Shown: positions 27,081-34,849 of the stretch, piece after piece
How the letters are laid out: the number at the start of each line of letters is the position of its first letter
Position numbering within the stretch: the stretch's first letter is position 1
Source of the DNA: CALHVX01 sp051027215
Lineage (GTDB): Bacteria; Pseudomonadota; Gammaproteobacteria; Pseudomonadales; Azotimanducaceae
Assembly (NCBI GenBank): GCA_051027215.1
Contig: JBPCXR010000029.1
Coordinates: forward strand, 62,001-126,000
Direction of reading: 5' to 3'
Length of the DNA: 64,000 bases
Notes under the pieces: model-generated
What the model was told of the DNA's origin: nothing
The model's input: only the letters and a program-made list of their open reading frames with translations
The model's database searches: none
Program-made: the position numbers and the translations under genes

Positions 27081-27563
27081 TTAGAAAACCCATTCCGTTG
27101 CTGAGTTCGAGAATCCAGCGCCGTAGTCAAGCCCAGAGCTATCGCAAATCCATGCCAGGGCACGAGAAGGCACCACCTGCCAGACATCTTCGTTGGTTTC
27201 TGGCATGTCCCAGGAATACTTTTCGTTGTATAACCCCGCCCAAGCACTTGCGTCTTCTTTAGCAAGCTCGGTAGCGATGCCTTCGATGATTACCAGTTCG
27301 TCTGCGCTTTCGAGATTGATTTGAACTTTCGCATTTCGCCGCATATTGCGCCCGATTGCTGATCCGGTACTGAACCATAAAACAGGAGACTGCCATACAC
27401 CCCAAACAGGCCGGGAGGAAGGAAATTGATTTGAGTGCGTTGAAACCCAGTAATTTCTAGCAGCTAGCATTCTCGCATCTAGCCACATCCAGGGTAGGAG
27501 TTTTCCGCTCTGCACATAGCCTGAGAGGCTCGGTCTATTTGGGTTGGGAATCTCCATTTGCAT
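27081..27563 (-). CDS. Pyridoxamine 5'-phosphate oxidase-fold protein
   Basis: Protein of 160 residues with the split-barrel flavin-binding fold: ARNYWVSTHSNQFPSSRPVWGVW, then LWFSTGSAIGRNMRRNAKVQINLES, and a C-terminal SATEWVF that fits the family's usual AxRW-F tail. Such proteins bind FMN, F420 or heme. Close relatives are used in general redox reactions. ATG at 27563 is preceded by GAGG; an ATG six bases later is also possible. It is a single gene in the accessory stretch with a 75-bp gap to the next gene on the same strand. Confidence 0.82.
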   Translation of the reverse strand: MQMEIPNPNRPSLSGYVQSGKLLPWMWLDARMLAARNYWVSTHSNQFPSSRPVWGVWQSPVLWFSTGSAIGRNMRRNAKVQINLESADELVIIEGIATELAKEDASAWAGLYNEKYSWDMPETNEDVWQVVPSRALAWICDSSGLDYGAGFSNSATEWVF

Positions 27564-27714
27564 TGGACCTCACTGACACCAGGCTGCATTATGGCAAAGT
27601 GTTGAACACGCGGCGAAGGTCTGCTGTTGGCTGCAAGCCGCCCGCCATACGAGACGCTCGCAGAAATGTTTGAACCTGGCTACGCTCTATTTTTGAGTTA
27701 AGAGTTTTGAAGCT

Positions 27715-28227
27715 ATGTCGATTGCGGACTTGGGTGCACTCGGTGAATTTGTTGCCTCGTTTGGGGTTATCGCCACGTTGATCTACCTGGCTATCCAGAT
27801 GCGCCGGAATACGCAGGCGGTAAGGCTAAATACCGCACAGGTCGTCACTGAAGAATTACAGCAGATGTTCAGCCTGCTGGCGTCGGATACTAGCCTTGCA
27901 GAAGTATTCCTGGAGGCTGGCCGGAGTGAGCAGTTGGATGACATTCCCAGGGTTCGATACTACGCCTTGACCGGCCACGTGTTGCGGTTATGTGAGAACG
28001 CATATCTCCAGCATCGAGAAAGTGCAATGAGCGAAGCACACTGGGAAGGTATAAGAAACATGATGGTTGATTATACGAAAATGCGTGCGTTCGAAGCCTT
28101 CTGGAATGAGAGAAAGCACTGGATGTCACAGGATTTTCAAAACTTCCTAGAGACCGAGATTATTCCACTCCCGCCGAAGGCTGGCGTTAACATCCCTGGC
28201 AACTATATGCCAAAGGCCTGTACATAG
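27715..28227 (+). CDS. Membrane-anchored hypothetical protein, DUF6082-like
   Basis: Protein of 170 residues. N-terminal helix MSIADLGALGEFVASFGVIATLIYLAIQMRR is a membrane anchor or hydrophobic hairpin, followed by NTQAVRLNTAQVVTEELQQMF and an all-helical cytoplasmic or periplasmic domain with WNERKHWMSQDFQNF. This N-terminal pattern is common in marine gammaproteobacterial proteins of unknown role, sometimes grouped as DUF6082. No function can be suggested. Translation begins at ATG 27715 after GTTTTGAAGC. Confidence 0.7.
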   Translation: MSIADLGALGEFVASFGVIATLIYLAIQMRRNTQAVRLNTAQVVTEELQQMFSLLASDTSLAEVFLEAGRSEQLDDIPRVRYYALTGHVLRLCENAYLQHRESAMSEAHWEGIRNMMVDYTKMRAFEAFWNERKHWMSQDFQNFLETEIIPLPPKAGVNIPGNYMPKACT

Positions 28228-28439
28228 GCTTATTATGTTCGCCATAGTGCCGGTGTGCGAACGTCTGTTTCTGAGCGCTCAGAGCCATCCAAGATCAACT
28301 CGGAAACGTCGGCTATGCTGCAGATAGTGATCTACCCAAAAACTGTCGGGTAAGTAGATGTCCATGAGAGGTGTTGCTACCGCCGAAACCGACCCAAAGA
28401 CGCCTTTGATGATTCTAAAATGTGTGCTAAAAACTACTG

Positions 28440-28814
28440 ATGATCGACCACATCACCATCGCAACAAAGGACGTTGAGAAGAGCAAAACGTTCTACGAAA
28501 ACGCCTTCAAGCCACTCGGATACAAGGCGTTATCCGGAGAGGAGGGTCAGTTCTGGGCCTTTCAACTCGATAATAAATGCCTGTTCGAAATTCGAAAAGC
28601 GAAGGACAACGAGCGGCCTGTTACAAGTTGTCATGTCGCTTTCCGCGTGGGGAGCAAGGAAGGGGTCGCCGAATTTTACAAGGCTGCCTTGAATGCTGGC
28701 GCAAAGGACAATGGAGAACCTGGGTATCGACCTCAATACAGCGAAAACTACTACGCTTGTTTTGTACATGACCCCGATGGACACAACATCGAAGCAATAT
28801 TGGCAGTGGATTAG
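28440..28814 (+). CDS. VOC family protein (glyoxalase/bleomycin-resistance fold)
   Basis: Protein of 124 residues with one vicinal-oxygen-chelate domain made of two beta-alpha-beta-beta-beta modules. The start MIDHITIATKDVEKSKTFYENAFKPLGY carries the metal-binding His, and a late FVHDPDGHNIEAIL carries the Glu. The family includes lyases, dioxygenases and fosfomycin or bleomycin resistance proteins; this small single-domain type is often a metal-dependent lyase of unknown substrate. The 212 bp before it (28228-28439) contain no gene I can support. Confidence 0.85.
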   Translation: MIDHITIATKDVEKSKTFYENAFKPLGYKALSGEEGQFWAFQLDNKCLFEIRKAKDNERPVTSCHVAFRVGSKEGVAEFYKAALNAGAKDNGEPGYRPQYSENYYACFVHDPDGHNIEAILAVD

Positions 28815-29028
28815 TAGCAGATGAACGCTTCACCCATATTATGTAGTCATCAATCGACTGCAGAGTCAGCCTGGCGTCATATGTCATAGGCCTTCCCGCG
28901 CTCCGATTACGCTGCAGAAAGTTAGTACATGGGTTAGACGAGTATCGAGTGGGTTAAGCTGCGCGCGCTCGAAAGCGGACCTTCTATCATCTAATCTTTG
29001 CTACTCATGTCAACCACTGGAGTGCGGA

Positions 29029-29604
29029 ATGATCAATCGTCAAAGCGTACGTCGTAGCCACACCTGCTTATTCGCGGCGTTGTTGTTCACAGCTGAAGTC
29101 GCTATAGGGGCGTCGCCAACCCCGTTCGTACCAAGAAATTTTGATGTGCCAGCAACTCTGGAGACGGCCGAATTCCGGCTGCGGATGCTCACTGTTAACG
29201 ACGTCGTCAAGGATTTCGACGCAGTCACAACAAGCACCGACCACCTAATGAGTATCTGGCCAGGAACATGGCCAGAGGGGCTGACGCTTGAGCAAAACCT
29301 CATTGACCTGGGTTGGCACCAGAAAGAGTTTCAAATGCAGCGCTCCTTCGCCTTCACTGTTGTCACGCCCTCGGAGGATAGGGTCATTGGGTGCGTCTAC
29401 ATTGATCCTACTCGCAAGCGCGGTTATGACGCCGAGGTATATTTGTGGGCGAGGCAGAGTGAACTTGCCAAAGGCCTAGAAGTTCGGTTGTACGATGCAG
29501 TAAAAAAGTGGATGGCCGACGATTGGCCATTTGAGAATGCGGCGTTCCCGGGCCGTAGCATTGATTGGGAGAGTTGGCTCAAAGTCGCTGATGAGCCTCG
29601 CTGA
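29029..29604 (+). CDS. GNAT-fold-like protein with predicted N-terminal signal
   Basis: Protein of 191 residues starting MINRQSVRRSHTCLFAALLFTAEVAIGA, a signal peptide. The following part (TLETAEFRLRMLTVNDVVKDFDAV, then RSFAFTVVTPSEDRVIGCVYIDPTRKRGYDAEVYLWARQSE) has the beta strands and late AEVYLWAR of an N-acetyltransferase (GNAT) domain. Acetyl-CoA is not available in the periplasm, so this may be non-catalytic, or the N terminus may be a degenerate anchor. GCGGA precedes ATG 29029. The 214 bp before it hold no recognisable gene. Confidence 0.65.
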   Translation: MINRQSVRRSHTCLFAALLFTAEVAIGASPTPFVPRNFDVPATLETAEFRLRMLTVNDVVKDFDAVTTSTDHLMSIWPGTWPEGLTLEQNLIDLGWHQKEFQMQRSFAFTVVTPSEDRVIGCVYIDPTRKRGYDAEVYLWARQSELAKGLEVRLYDAVKKWMADDWPFENAAFPGRSIDWESWLKVADEPR

Positions 29605-29993
29605 TCAGCGGGTTTAGGCAATGGACTCGGCTTGATCTATGGCTGCCAGTTTATTCTGTCGACCTCTTTCTCGCTGCGGAATAAATGCCCGTCGCTATCG
29701 CTGGGAATTGATTCACGACCGACCCTCCGGCCATTTCGCAAACTGCAAACTGTAGCGCCGCATGAACAGCATCGAAGTGGTTTTTGTTTTGCGTGTTCAA
29801 TGGGACCTTGCAGCGAGCTACTGACGCGAATTTCTCGATCGTACTCATGATGCGTGGGTCAAAAAGTGTGATCGAGCAGTTCTCAAGGCCGATCGACTAC
29901 GGCTTTTCGAATAGATGTCCGTTTTCGGCGCGAATATCGATCGCTGTGCATCTAATCTAATAGACTCATGGACAAGCTAAAGGATGCAGTAGG
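29605..29993. other. Intergenic stretch without a supported gene
   Basis: About 390 bp between the GNAT-like gene and the EamA transporter. It contains short open frames on both strands of 65-72 codons with no recognisable domain or ribosome-binding site. I see no tRNA, hairpin terminator or direct repeat. Base composition is lower in GC than the first 24 kb, in line with the surrounding accessory genes. A decayed gene is possible. Confidence 0.4.
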
Positions 29994-30917
29994 GTGAATA
30001 CCAGCCATATAGAGGTACGGATGGGTCTAGCAGAGTGGTCGTCACTCGTATTCCTGTCGGTGCTTTGGGGCGGTTCCTTTTTCTTTATTGAAGTTGCTCT
30101 CACGGAGTTTACCCCGCTGTCCATCGTCGCTTTGCGCGTGTCTATCGCGGCGTCGCTAATTTGGGTTTTCGTGTTTATCAGAGGGTATCCGATACCAAGA
30201 TCGAGCAAAGTTTGGGGAGCATTCTTGGGCATGGGCTTGCTCAACAATGTGATTCCGTTCGTTCTAATAGCGTGGGGCCAACAAGAAATTGCATCGGGGC
30301 TAGCCTCGATTCTCAACGCTGCCGCACCGATTTTTACGGTAATCGTTGCAGGAATTCTGCTCAAAGATGAACCAGTCACCAGCGGCAAAGTGATCGGTGC
30401 CGTCTTAGGTCTGCTGGGCGTTACCATTTTGATCGGACCAAGCGCCGTCGCCGGGTTTAGCACCAGTCTGATAGCGCAACTTGCCGTTCTGGCCGCCGCA
30501 TTGTCCTACGCGTTTGCAGGCGTGTACGGGCGTCGATTCAGCTCGATGAGCATTCACCCGGTTGTCGCTGCGGCGGGCCAGTTGCTTGCTTCGACGGGCG
30601 TCATGATTCCTATAGTGTTCGTATTTGACAACCCTAGTGCCGTCGACTCAACCGGCCTCGGGGCCTGGTTAGCAGTAATCGCCTTGGCTGTACTGTCTAC
30701 TGCGCTAGCATACGTTGTGTACTTTCGATTGTTAGAGAGAGCAGGTGCAACCAACCTACTTTTGGTGACCCTACTGATCCCTATTACCGCGATATTGCTA
30801 GGCTATGCGATCCTCGCCGAACAGCTTCACGCATTCCACTTCGTCGGCATCGCCGTTATTGGTCTGGGCCTCTCGGCAATAGACGGCAGAATCTGGCAGT
30901 ACTTCTCTCAGCGATAG
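29994..30917 (+). CDS. DMT family (EamA) drug/metabolite transporter
   Basis: Inner-membrane transporter of 307 residues with ten predicted helices in two EamA repeats (about 10-140 and 150-295). Signature LSVLWGGSFFFIEVAL lies in helix 1, NNVIPFVLIAWGQQEIASGLASILNAAAPIF in helices 3-4 and YVVYFRLLERAGATN in the second repeat. Exports metabolites, amino acids or drugs; substrate unknown. The start used is GTG 29994 (AAAGGA about 10 bases before); ATG 30021, after AGAGG, is an alternative that would keep all helices. Confidence 0.88.
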   Translation: MNTSHIEVRMGLAEWSSLVFLSVLWGGSFFFIEVALTEFTPLSIVALRVSIAASLIWVFVFIRGYPIPRSSKVWGAFLGMGLLNNVIPFVLIAWGQQEIASGLASILNAAAPIFTVIVAGILLKDEPVTSGKVIGAVLGLLGVTILIGPSAVAGFSTSLIAQLAVLAAALSYAFAGVYGRRFSSMSIHPVVAAAGQLLASTGVMIPIVFVFDNPSAVDSTGLGAWLAVIALAVLSTALAYVVYFRLLERAGATNLLLVTLLIPITAILLGYAILAEQLHAFHFVGIAVIGLGLSAIDGRIWQYFSQR

Positions 30918-30984
30918 ATCGCTATCTCCCCAATGACGGCGACTCAGCTTACGAGCACCGCAATTGCGCAACCTTGCACTAGCG

Positions 30985-32721
30985 CTAGAGGCTCCGCTTT
31001 GCGACCAACGTAATCTCCACGCCTTTGACGTTCGGACCATCCACCAACGGCACGGCAAAGTCGATATGCAGAATCCGATCGCGTCGAGTTCGAGTGGACT
31101 CAAGGCGCAGGCCTACGCCAATGTTTGCCAGTGTATCGAACTCATCACCAGAACGATTTGTTGGCACCCAGGCTGGTGCTGTGTCGTGATACCAAACCCG
31201 GCCAATGTCCACAAAGACGGCGGCGCCAAGCCTGAACATCTCAAAAGGATACAGATCAGAATAGTAACGTTCTTCTAAGGTCACTAGATATCCTCGGTCC
31301 CCGGTTTGATAACGGTTTGGATAACCACGCAACCCCCGAGCACCACCGAGCAGCAGCTGCCGGTCTACGGTCAGATTGTCCGTGTAGTGAAAAGCACCCC
31401 GAGCAAGAAAGCTAAAGCGTTCGTGATGATTTTGGCGAAACGCAGCGTAGGCGCTGGCCACCACGTTCTCGTTGCGATCGTTATCGAGGTCGCGCCGTCC
31501 GTTCAACTCAAATCCCACGGAAGTCAGCGCGGTGTCGCTCAACCAACGCGTATGGCGGCCATGGGCTTTGTAGATCCAGTGGTCACCATCGCTCCCCAGA
31601 GCATCCGCCGCATAGCCGAGTTCTGCATAGAGCGTCGTGCCCAAAGCAATGTCTTCGGTGCGTTGAATGCGATCGAGGTTGACGCGTTCGACAAACTGAT
31701 CAGCCATCTGCTGGTAGGCGATGTAGGGGTATACGAAATTTCGATCTGTGGCTGGGTCAGGAAACCCTGTAGGAAACTCGAAAGTCTCCTCGGTGTAATT
31801 CACCCCGGCGATGAGGCGACTCACGCTGCGGTCGGTTCTTCGTAACAGCCGTCCCCCAAAGAGCGAAGTAGATTTGGTTTCCGCCTCGAACTCCACCAGC
31901 TCATCACCAAGAAAGTACAGCCCTTCTTCACGCTTGTGATCACGGACGTTCGCACCCAGGGTGTAGGTCGTATCCAGCGCGTAGAACGGCCGCTCCAGTG
32001 TCACATCGACGAGATGGCCGTCATCGTTGTTGAATAAGTAGGAGCCAAGCGACCAGCGACTGCCCGCCAAATTCGGATCGATATAAAATACGCTAACACC
32101 GCTGCGGTCTTCGTCTTCTATGTAGCCGACCGAAAACGCCGTGCCCGTGCCAAACCAGTTGGTATCGGACAAGCCGATACCGAACTCGTTCTCTCCGCCG
32201 GAGCGGCTAAAGATCAAACGTGGATTCAAAGTCCAAACGTCGCGAGCGATCACGTCTAGGCGAACGTGCACGCCATCGCCCCCAGCACAGCGTTGACTCA
32301 CCACCACAGCAGCTTCGAACAAGTAGGGCTTAGCCCGCAAGATTCGCTCGGCCTCCGCCAGTTGCCGCGCGGTGATCTGCTCCCCCACCGCAAAGGGCAA
32401 AGCTTCCTGCAATACCTGAGCACGGGTTTGCCAGTGGTAGCGGTTTGCCAAGCGTTTAAACCACGGAGTCTCTTCCTGGAACACGCGCTGTTGTCGAACA
32501 CGAACCTCAGTGAGCGTGACCGTTTCGTTAGCGCTTAGCGTGATGCTCGGTGGTGGGGATTCGAAATCGTAAGTCGCAAGCGCCGCTTTGCTCAATTCCG
32601 CCTGCTGGCAGTTCGGCTCGGCCCAAGCGGTCGTTGCTAGCAGCAATAACCCGAGAATGTCTCCAATAAACCTGAATTCAGAAAAAAGGTGACTGGATAT
32701 CCGTCGCTGTGAGCGGATCAT
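30985..32721 (-). CDS. Omp85-superfamily outer-membrane protein (BamA/TamA-like)
   Basis: Protein of 578 residues with a signal peptide (ending TTAWA), one POTRA-like domain (about 65-150, TLTEVRVRQQRVF to RAKPYLFEAAVVV) and a 16-strand barrel. The conserved strand-and-loop motif LLGGARGLRGYPNRYQTG corresponds to the VRGF/Y region that lines the barrel, and the C-terminal strand ends in EITLVAKRSL. Single-POTRA Omp85 proteins of this type insert or translocate unknown proteins or lipids. The transcript would run from a start near 32721, divergent from the PNPOx gene. Confidence 0.82.
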   Translation of the reverse strand: MIRSQRRISSHLFSEFRFIGDILGLLLLATTAWAEPNCQQAELSKAALATYDFESPPPSITLSANETVTLTEVRVRQQRVFQEETPWFKRLANRYHWQTRAQVLQEALPFAVGEQITARQLAEAERILRAKPYLFEAAVVVSQRCAGGDGVHVRLDVIARDVWTLNPRLIFSRSGGENEFGIGLSDTNWFGTGTAFSVGYIEDEDRSGVSVFYIDPNLAGSRWSLGSYLFNNDDGHLVDVTLERPFYALDTTYTLGANVRDHKREEGLYFLGDELVEFEAETKSTSLFGGRLLRRTDRSVSRLIAGVNYTEETFEFPTGFPDPATDRNFVYPYIAYQQMADQFVERVNLDRIQRTEDIALGTTLYAELGYAADALGSDGDHWIYKAHGRHTRWLSDTALTSVGFELNGRRDLDNDRNENVVASAYAAFRQNHHERFSFLARGAFHYTDNLTVDRQLLLGGARGLRGYPNRYQTGDRGYLVTLEERYYSDLYPFEMFRLGAAVFVDIGRVWYHDTAPAWVPTNRSGDEFDTLANIGVGLRLESTRTRRDRILHIDFAVPLVDGPNVKGVEITLVAKRSL

Positions 32722-32805
32722 CTACACTGCAGCCTTCACGGTCGTAAAAGTTCAGTGTACCCCGTCCGGGGCACTCTGATCCTGTGAACCAACAAGAGGT
32801 GCCTC

Positions 32806-33348
32806 ATGGCAGAACAGTTCGATTCTCTAAGCCAAACGCTAGTGCAGTTCATCGAGCAGCAACCGATCTTCTTTGTTGCAACCGCCGGGCCGCAAGGCAG
32901 GGTGAATCTCTCTCCCAAAGGCCAACACAGCCTGAAGGTCCTCGCGCCGAATCAGATCCTCTGGGAGAACCGCACGGGCAGCGGTAACGAAACAGCAGCA
33001 CACTTGCTGCAAAGCAAGCGCATGACCCTCATGTGGTGCGCGTTTAGCGGACCGCCAATGATCCTGCGCGTCTACGGCGAGGCGCAAGTCATTCATCCGC
33101 GTGATGCCGAGTGGCAACATTGCACCGAGGCGCTGCCGCCGTCCATGGGAACGCGACAGTACTTCCAGGTAAACCTCGACCTCGTGCAAACTTCATGCGG
33201 CTACGCGGTGCCGTTGATGGAGTATCAAGAAGATCGGGTAGCGCTAGACAAGTGGGCAGACAAGAAAGGCCTCGAAGGGGTCGAGGCCTATTGGCAAGAG
33301 AAAAACCAGCTAAGCATCGACGGTCAACCCACCGGCATACTCAACTAG
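32806..33348 (+). CDS. Pyridoxamine 5'-phosphate oxidase family protein
   Basis: Split-barrel flavoprotein of 180 residues. The core reads IFFVATAGPQGRVNLSPKG, ILWENRTGSGNETAAHLL, MTLMWCAFSGPPMILRVYGEAQ, with the C-terminal ALDKWADKKGLEGVEAYW helix that marks a common alkylphosphonate/PNPOx-like subgroup. It probably binds FMN; substrate unknown. The ATG at 32806 follows AACAAGAGG. It converges on the selenoprotein operon, with 24 bp between the stops; a GC-rich hairpin lies in that gap without a T-run. Confidence 0.87.
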   Translation: MAEQFDSLSQTLVQFIEQQPIFFVATAGPQGRVNLSPKGQHSLKVLAPNQILWENRTGSGNETAAHLLQSKRMTLMWCAFSGPPMILRVYGEAQVIHPRDAEWQHCTEALPPSMGTRQYFQVNLDLVQTSCGYAVPLMEYQEDRVALDKWADKKGLEGVEAYWQEKNQLSIDGQPTGILN

Positions 33349-33372
33349 CTGGGTGCCGCGCTACCATCGCGG

Positions 33373-33852
33373 CTAGAGATGTTCCGGTAGCACTTCGGCA
33401 ATTTCTTCTGGAGTCATCTGCGGACCGAAGCGAGCCACAGCTGCGCCATTGCGTCCGACCAGAAACTTCGTAAAGTTCCACGGTAGATCTTCCTTGCCGT
33501 CCGCTTCGGGTTGCGCAGCACGCAAATTCTTATAGAGCTCGCAAGCCCCATCACCATTGACTTCAATCTTGCTAAACAGCGGAAAATTCACATCGAACTT
33601 ATCTTGCGCGAACTTAGCGATCTCGGCATCGGTGCCGGGTTCCTGAGCGCCGAATTGATTACAGGGAAAGCCCAATACCGTGAAGCCTTGGGATTCATAT
33701 TTCTCTTGAAGGGTACGCAGACCTGCGTACTGAGGGGTAAGGCCTCACTGGCTCGCGAGGTTCACCACCAAACAGACCTTGTCTTTGTACCGGCTTAAGG
33801 GAACCGGCTCCCCTTCAATGCTATTCATGGTATAGCCGTAGATGTCGGTCAT
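33373..33852 (-). CDS. Selenocysteine-containing glutathione peroxidase (in-frame TGA read as Sec)
   Basis: Standard ORF calling sees only the C-terminal 100 residues, because codon 36 (33745-33747) is TGA. Reading through it from ATG 33852, behind GGAG, gives 159 residues with the glutathione-peroxidase signature NLASQ-U-GLTPQYAGL, where U is the catalytic position. The other active-site residues follow: GFPCNQFGAQEPG (Gln) and LPWNFTKFLV (Trp and Asn). The enzyme would reduce peroxides using thiol donors. A SECIS-like hairpin lies 14 nt after the TGA. The SelW-like gene is 23 bp upstream on the same strand. A frameshift-free nonsense mutation is the alternative, made unlikely by the hairpin and by the second TGA gene. 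Confidence 0.93.
33713..33730 (-). promoter_or_regulatory. Bacterial SECIS element in the glutathione peroxidase mRNA
   Basis: Stem GTACGC/GCGTAC (six pairs) closes the six-base loop AGGTCT, starting 14 nt after the Sec codon (33745-33747). The apical GCAGGTCTGC equals the SelB-binding tip of the Escherichia coli fdhF SECIS, including the essential GU in the loop. Its distance from the UGA, about 20 nt to the loop, lies in the known bacterial range. The bulged U of fdhF is not evident. Confidence 0.9.
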
Positions 33853-33875
33853 CGCAGTCTCCGTTGCTTTTGTTG

Positions 33876-34100
33876 CTAAACATCCCTACGAAGCTGCTCG
33901 ACTAAAGCGTCTTCATCAGGGAACTGGTGGGTTTGGAACTTGGAGTAACGTAGGGTGCCATCAACCTTAACGTCGAAAACACCACCACCGCCGCGAATGA
34001 GCTTCGCATCGACTCCCAAGGCTTGCTTCATCTTGGCAGCCAAACTGGCCGCCGCGGGTTCGTAGTTTCACTCCCCGCAATAAGTGATGCTGATATCCAT
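33876..34100 (-). CDS. selW: SelW-like (Rdx family) selenoprotein, in-frame TGA read as Sec
   Basis: Small thioredoxin-like protein of 74 residues that no ORF finder reports whole, because codon 11 (34068-34070) is TGA. Read through it gives MDISITYCGE-U-NYEPAAASL, i.e. the CxxU redox motif Cys8-x-x-Sec11. The Rdx domain follows: LAAKMKQALG, then LIRGGGGVFDVKVDG and the LRYSKFQTHQFPDED segment. All of these match SelW and its relatives, which act on thiols or bind 14-3-3-like partners. ATG 34115, in frame, would add MTGIS. The gene begins a transcript leading 23 bp later into the glutathione peroxidase. A SECIS-like hairpin follows the TGA. Confidence 0.93.
34035..34053 (-). promoter_or_regulatory. 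Bacterial SECIS-like hairpin in the SelW-like mRNA
   Basis: On the coding strand GGCGGCCA pairs with TGGCTGCC (eight pairs, one G-U) around the loop GTT. The loop begins with GT, as SelB-recognised loops need. It begins about 14 nt after the Sec codon TGA (34068-34070), the loop 22 nt after. This fits the size and distance limits of bacterial SECIS elements but has a less distinctive sequence than the glutathione peroxidase one. Confidence 0.75.
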
Positions 34101-34188
34101 GCTGATGCCTGTCATAGAGCCTGCCGCTTCTGGGCCGCTGGCGTTAGACTAGATAGTCTCACAGTCTGGGTCGTGCAGAAAAGCGTCG

Positions 34189-34827
34189 ATGTCTTCCACA
34201 CACAGCAAACTCATCGCTCAGTTCCAAGAACTACACAGCCCAGCCGCAGAGCGCAACAAAGCGCCGATTCTGCGGGCGTTGCGCACCCAATTGCCAAAGC
34301 AAGGCACGGTGCTCGAGCTCGCCAGTGGCGCGCTACAACACGCGCTGCACTTCGCCCCACACTTTCCCCACCTTCACTGGCAGCCCACAGAAGTCGACCA
34401 GCGCGTACTCGGTCTCGCCGGAGCCTATGCCGACGCTTTGGGTTCGCAATGGCCCAGCAATCTAGCCCGTCCGCTACGCTTACAAGTCGGAATATCAACC
34501 TGGCCCGTGGACCGGGTAGACGTGATCTACCTCGCGAACCTGCTGCACATCTCGCCGTTTAGCGTGACTGAGGCGCTAATGCACGAATCGCCGACCCATC
34601 TGACAGAGAAGGGTGCTTTGCTGATCTATGGACCGTTCAAAGAGGGCGATGCTTTTCGCTCAGCAGGGGATGCACAATTCGATCGCTCGCTCAAGCAGCG
34701 TGATCCAGAGTGGGGCATTCGTGATCTGGAGGCTGTACAGACGCTGGGAAAAAAAGCCGGACTCCGTGGCTTGGAGGTAATACCGATGCCCGCTAACAAC
34801 TTGCTCCTACGACTCACCCGGCAATGA
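34189..34827 (+). CDS. DUF938 family SAM-dependent methyltransferase-like protein
   Basis: Protein of 212 residues with the DUF938 signature: HSPAAERNKAPILRALR near the N terminus, the SAM-binding strand VLELASGALQHALHFAPHFP, the acidic loop WQPTEVD, then VIYLANLLHISP, LLIYGPFKEG and a terminal NNLLLRLTR. It is a soluble class I methyltransferase-like protein with no established substrate. Divergent from the selenoprotein operon, sharing about 70-90 bp of upstream DNA. Confidence 0.9.
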   Translation: MSSTHSKLIAQFQELHSPAAERNKAPILRALRTQLPKQGTVLELASGALQHALHFAPHFPHLHWQPTEVDQRVLGLAGAYADALGSQWPSNLARPLRLQVGISTWPVDRVDVIYLANLLHISPFSVTEALMHESPTHLTEKGALLIYGPFKEGDAFRSAGDAQFDRSLKQRDPEWGIRDLEAVQTLGKKAGLRGLEVIPMPANNLLLRLTRQ

Positions 34828-34849
34828 AGCGGTCGTTAGCCTCTCCTTT

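Noticed and set aside
28900..28965. attC-like core sequences (GTTAGAC and GTTAAGC) suggesting an integron cassette array
   Set aside because: Matching inverse cores and the folded attC structure were not found, and the genes lie on mixed strands, unlike cassette arrays.
29651..29848. Minus-strand open frame of 65 codons with a fairly protein-like composition
   Set aside because: No ribosome-binding site, no recognised family, and no support beyond being open.
33349..33372. GC-rich hairpin between the PNPOx gene and the GPx gene as a terminator
   Set aside because: The GCCGCG/CGCGGC stem has no T-run on either side, so an intrinsic terminator is not shown.
33373..33675. Truncated or frameshifted glutathione peroxidase pseudogene
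   Set aside because: The upstream half is intact in the same frame; only one TGA interrupts it, at the catalytic codon and followed by a SECIS hairpin.
34023..34562. Open frame of 179 codons on the plus strand over the SelW-like gene and the DUF938 gene
   Set aside because: It is an overlapping shadow: it crosses two supported genes, is Ser/Arg-rich and has no recognisable domain.
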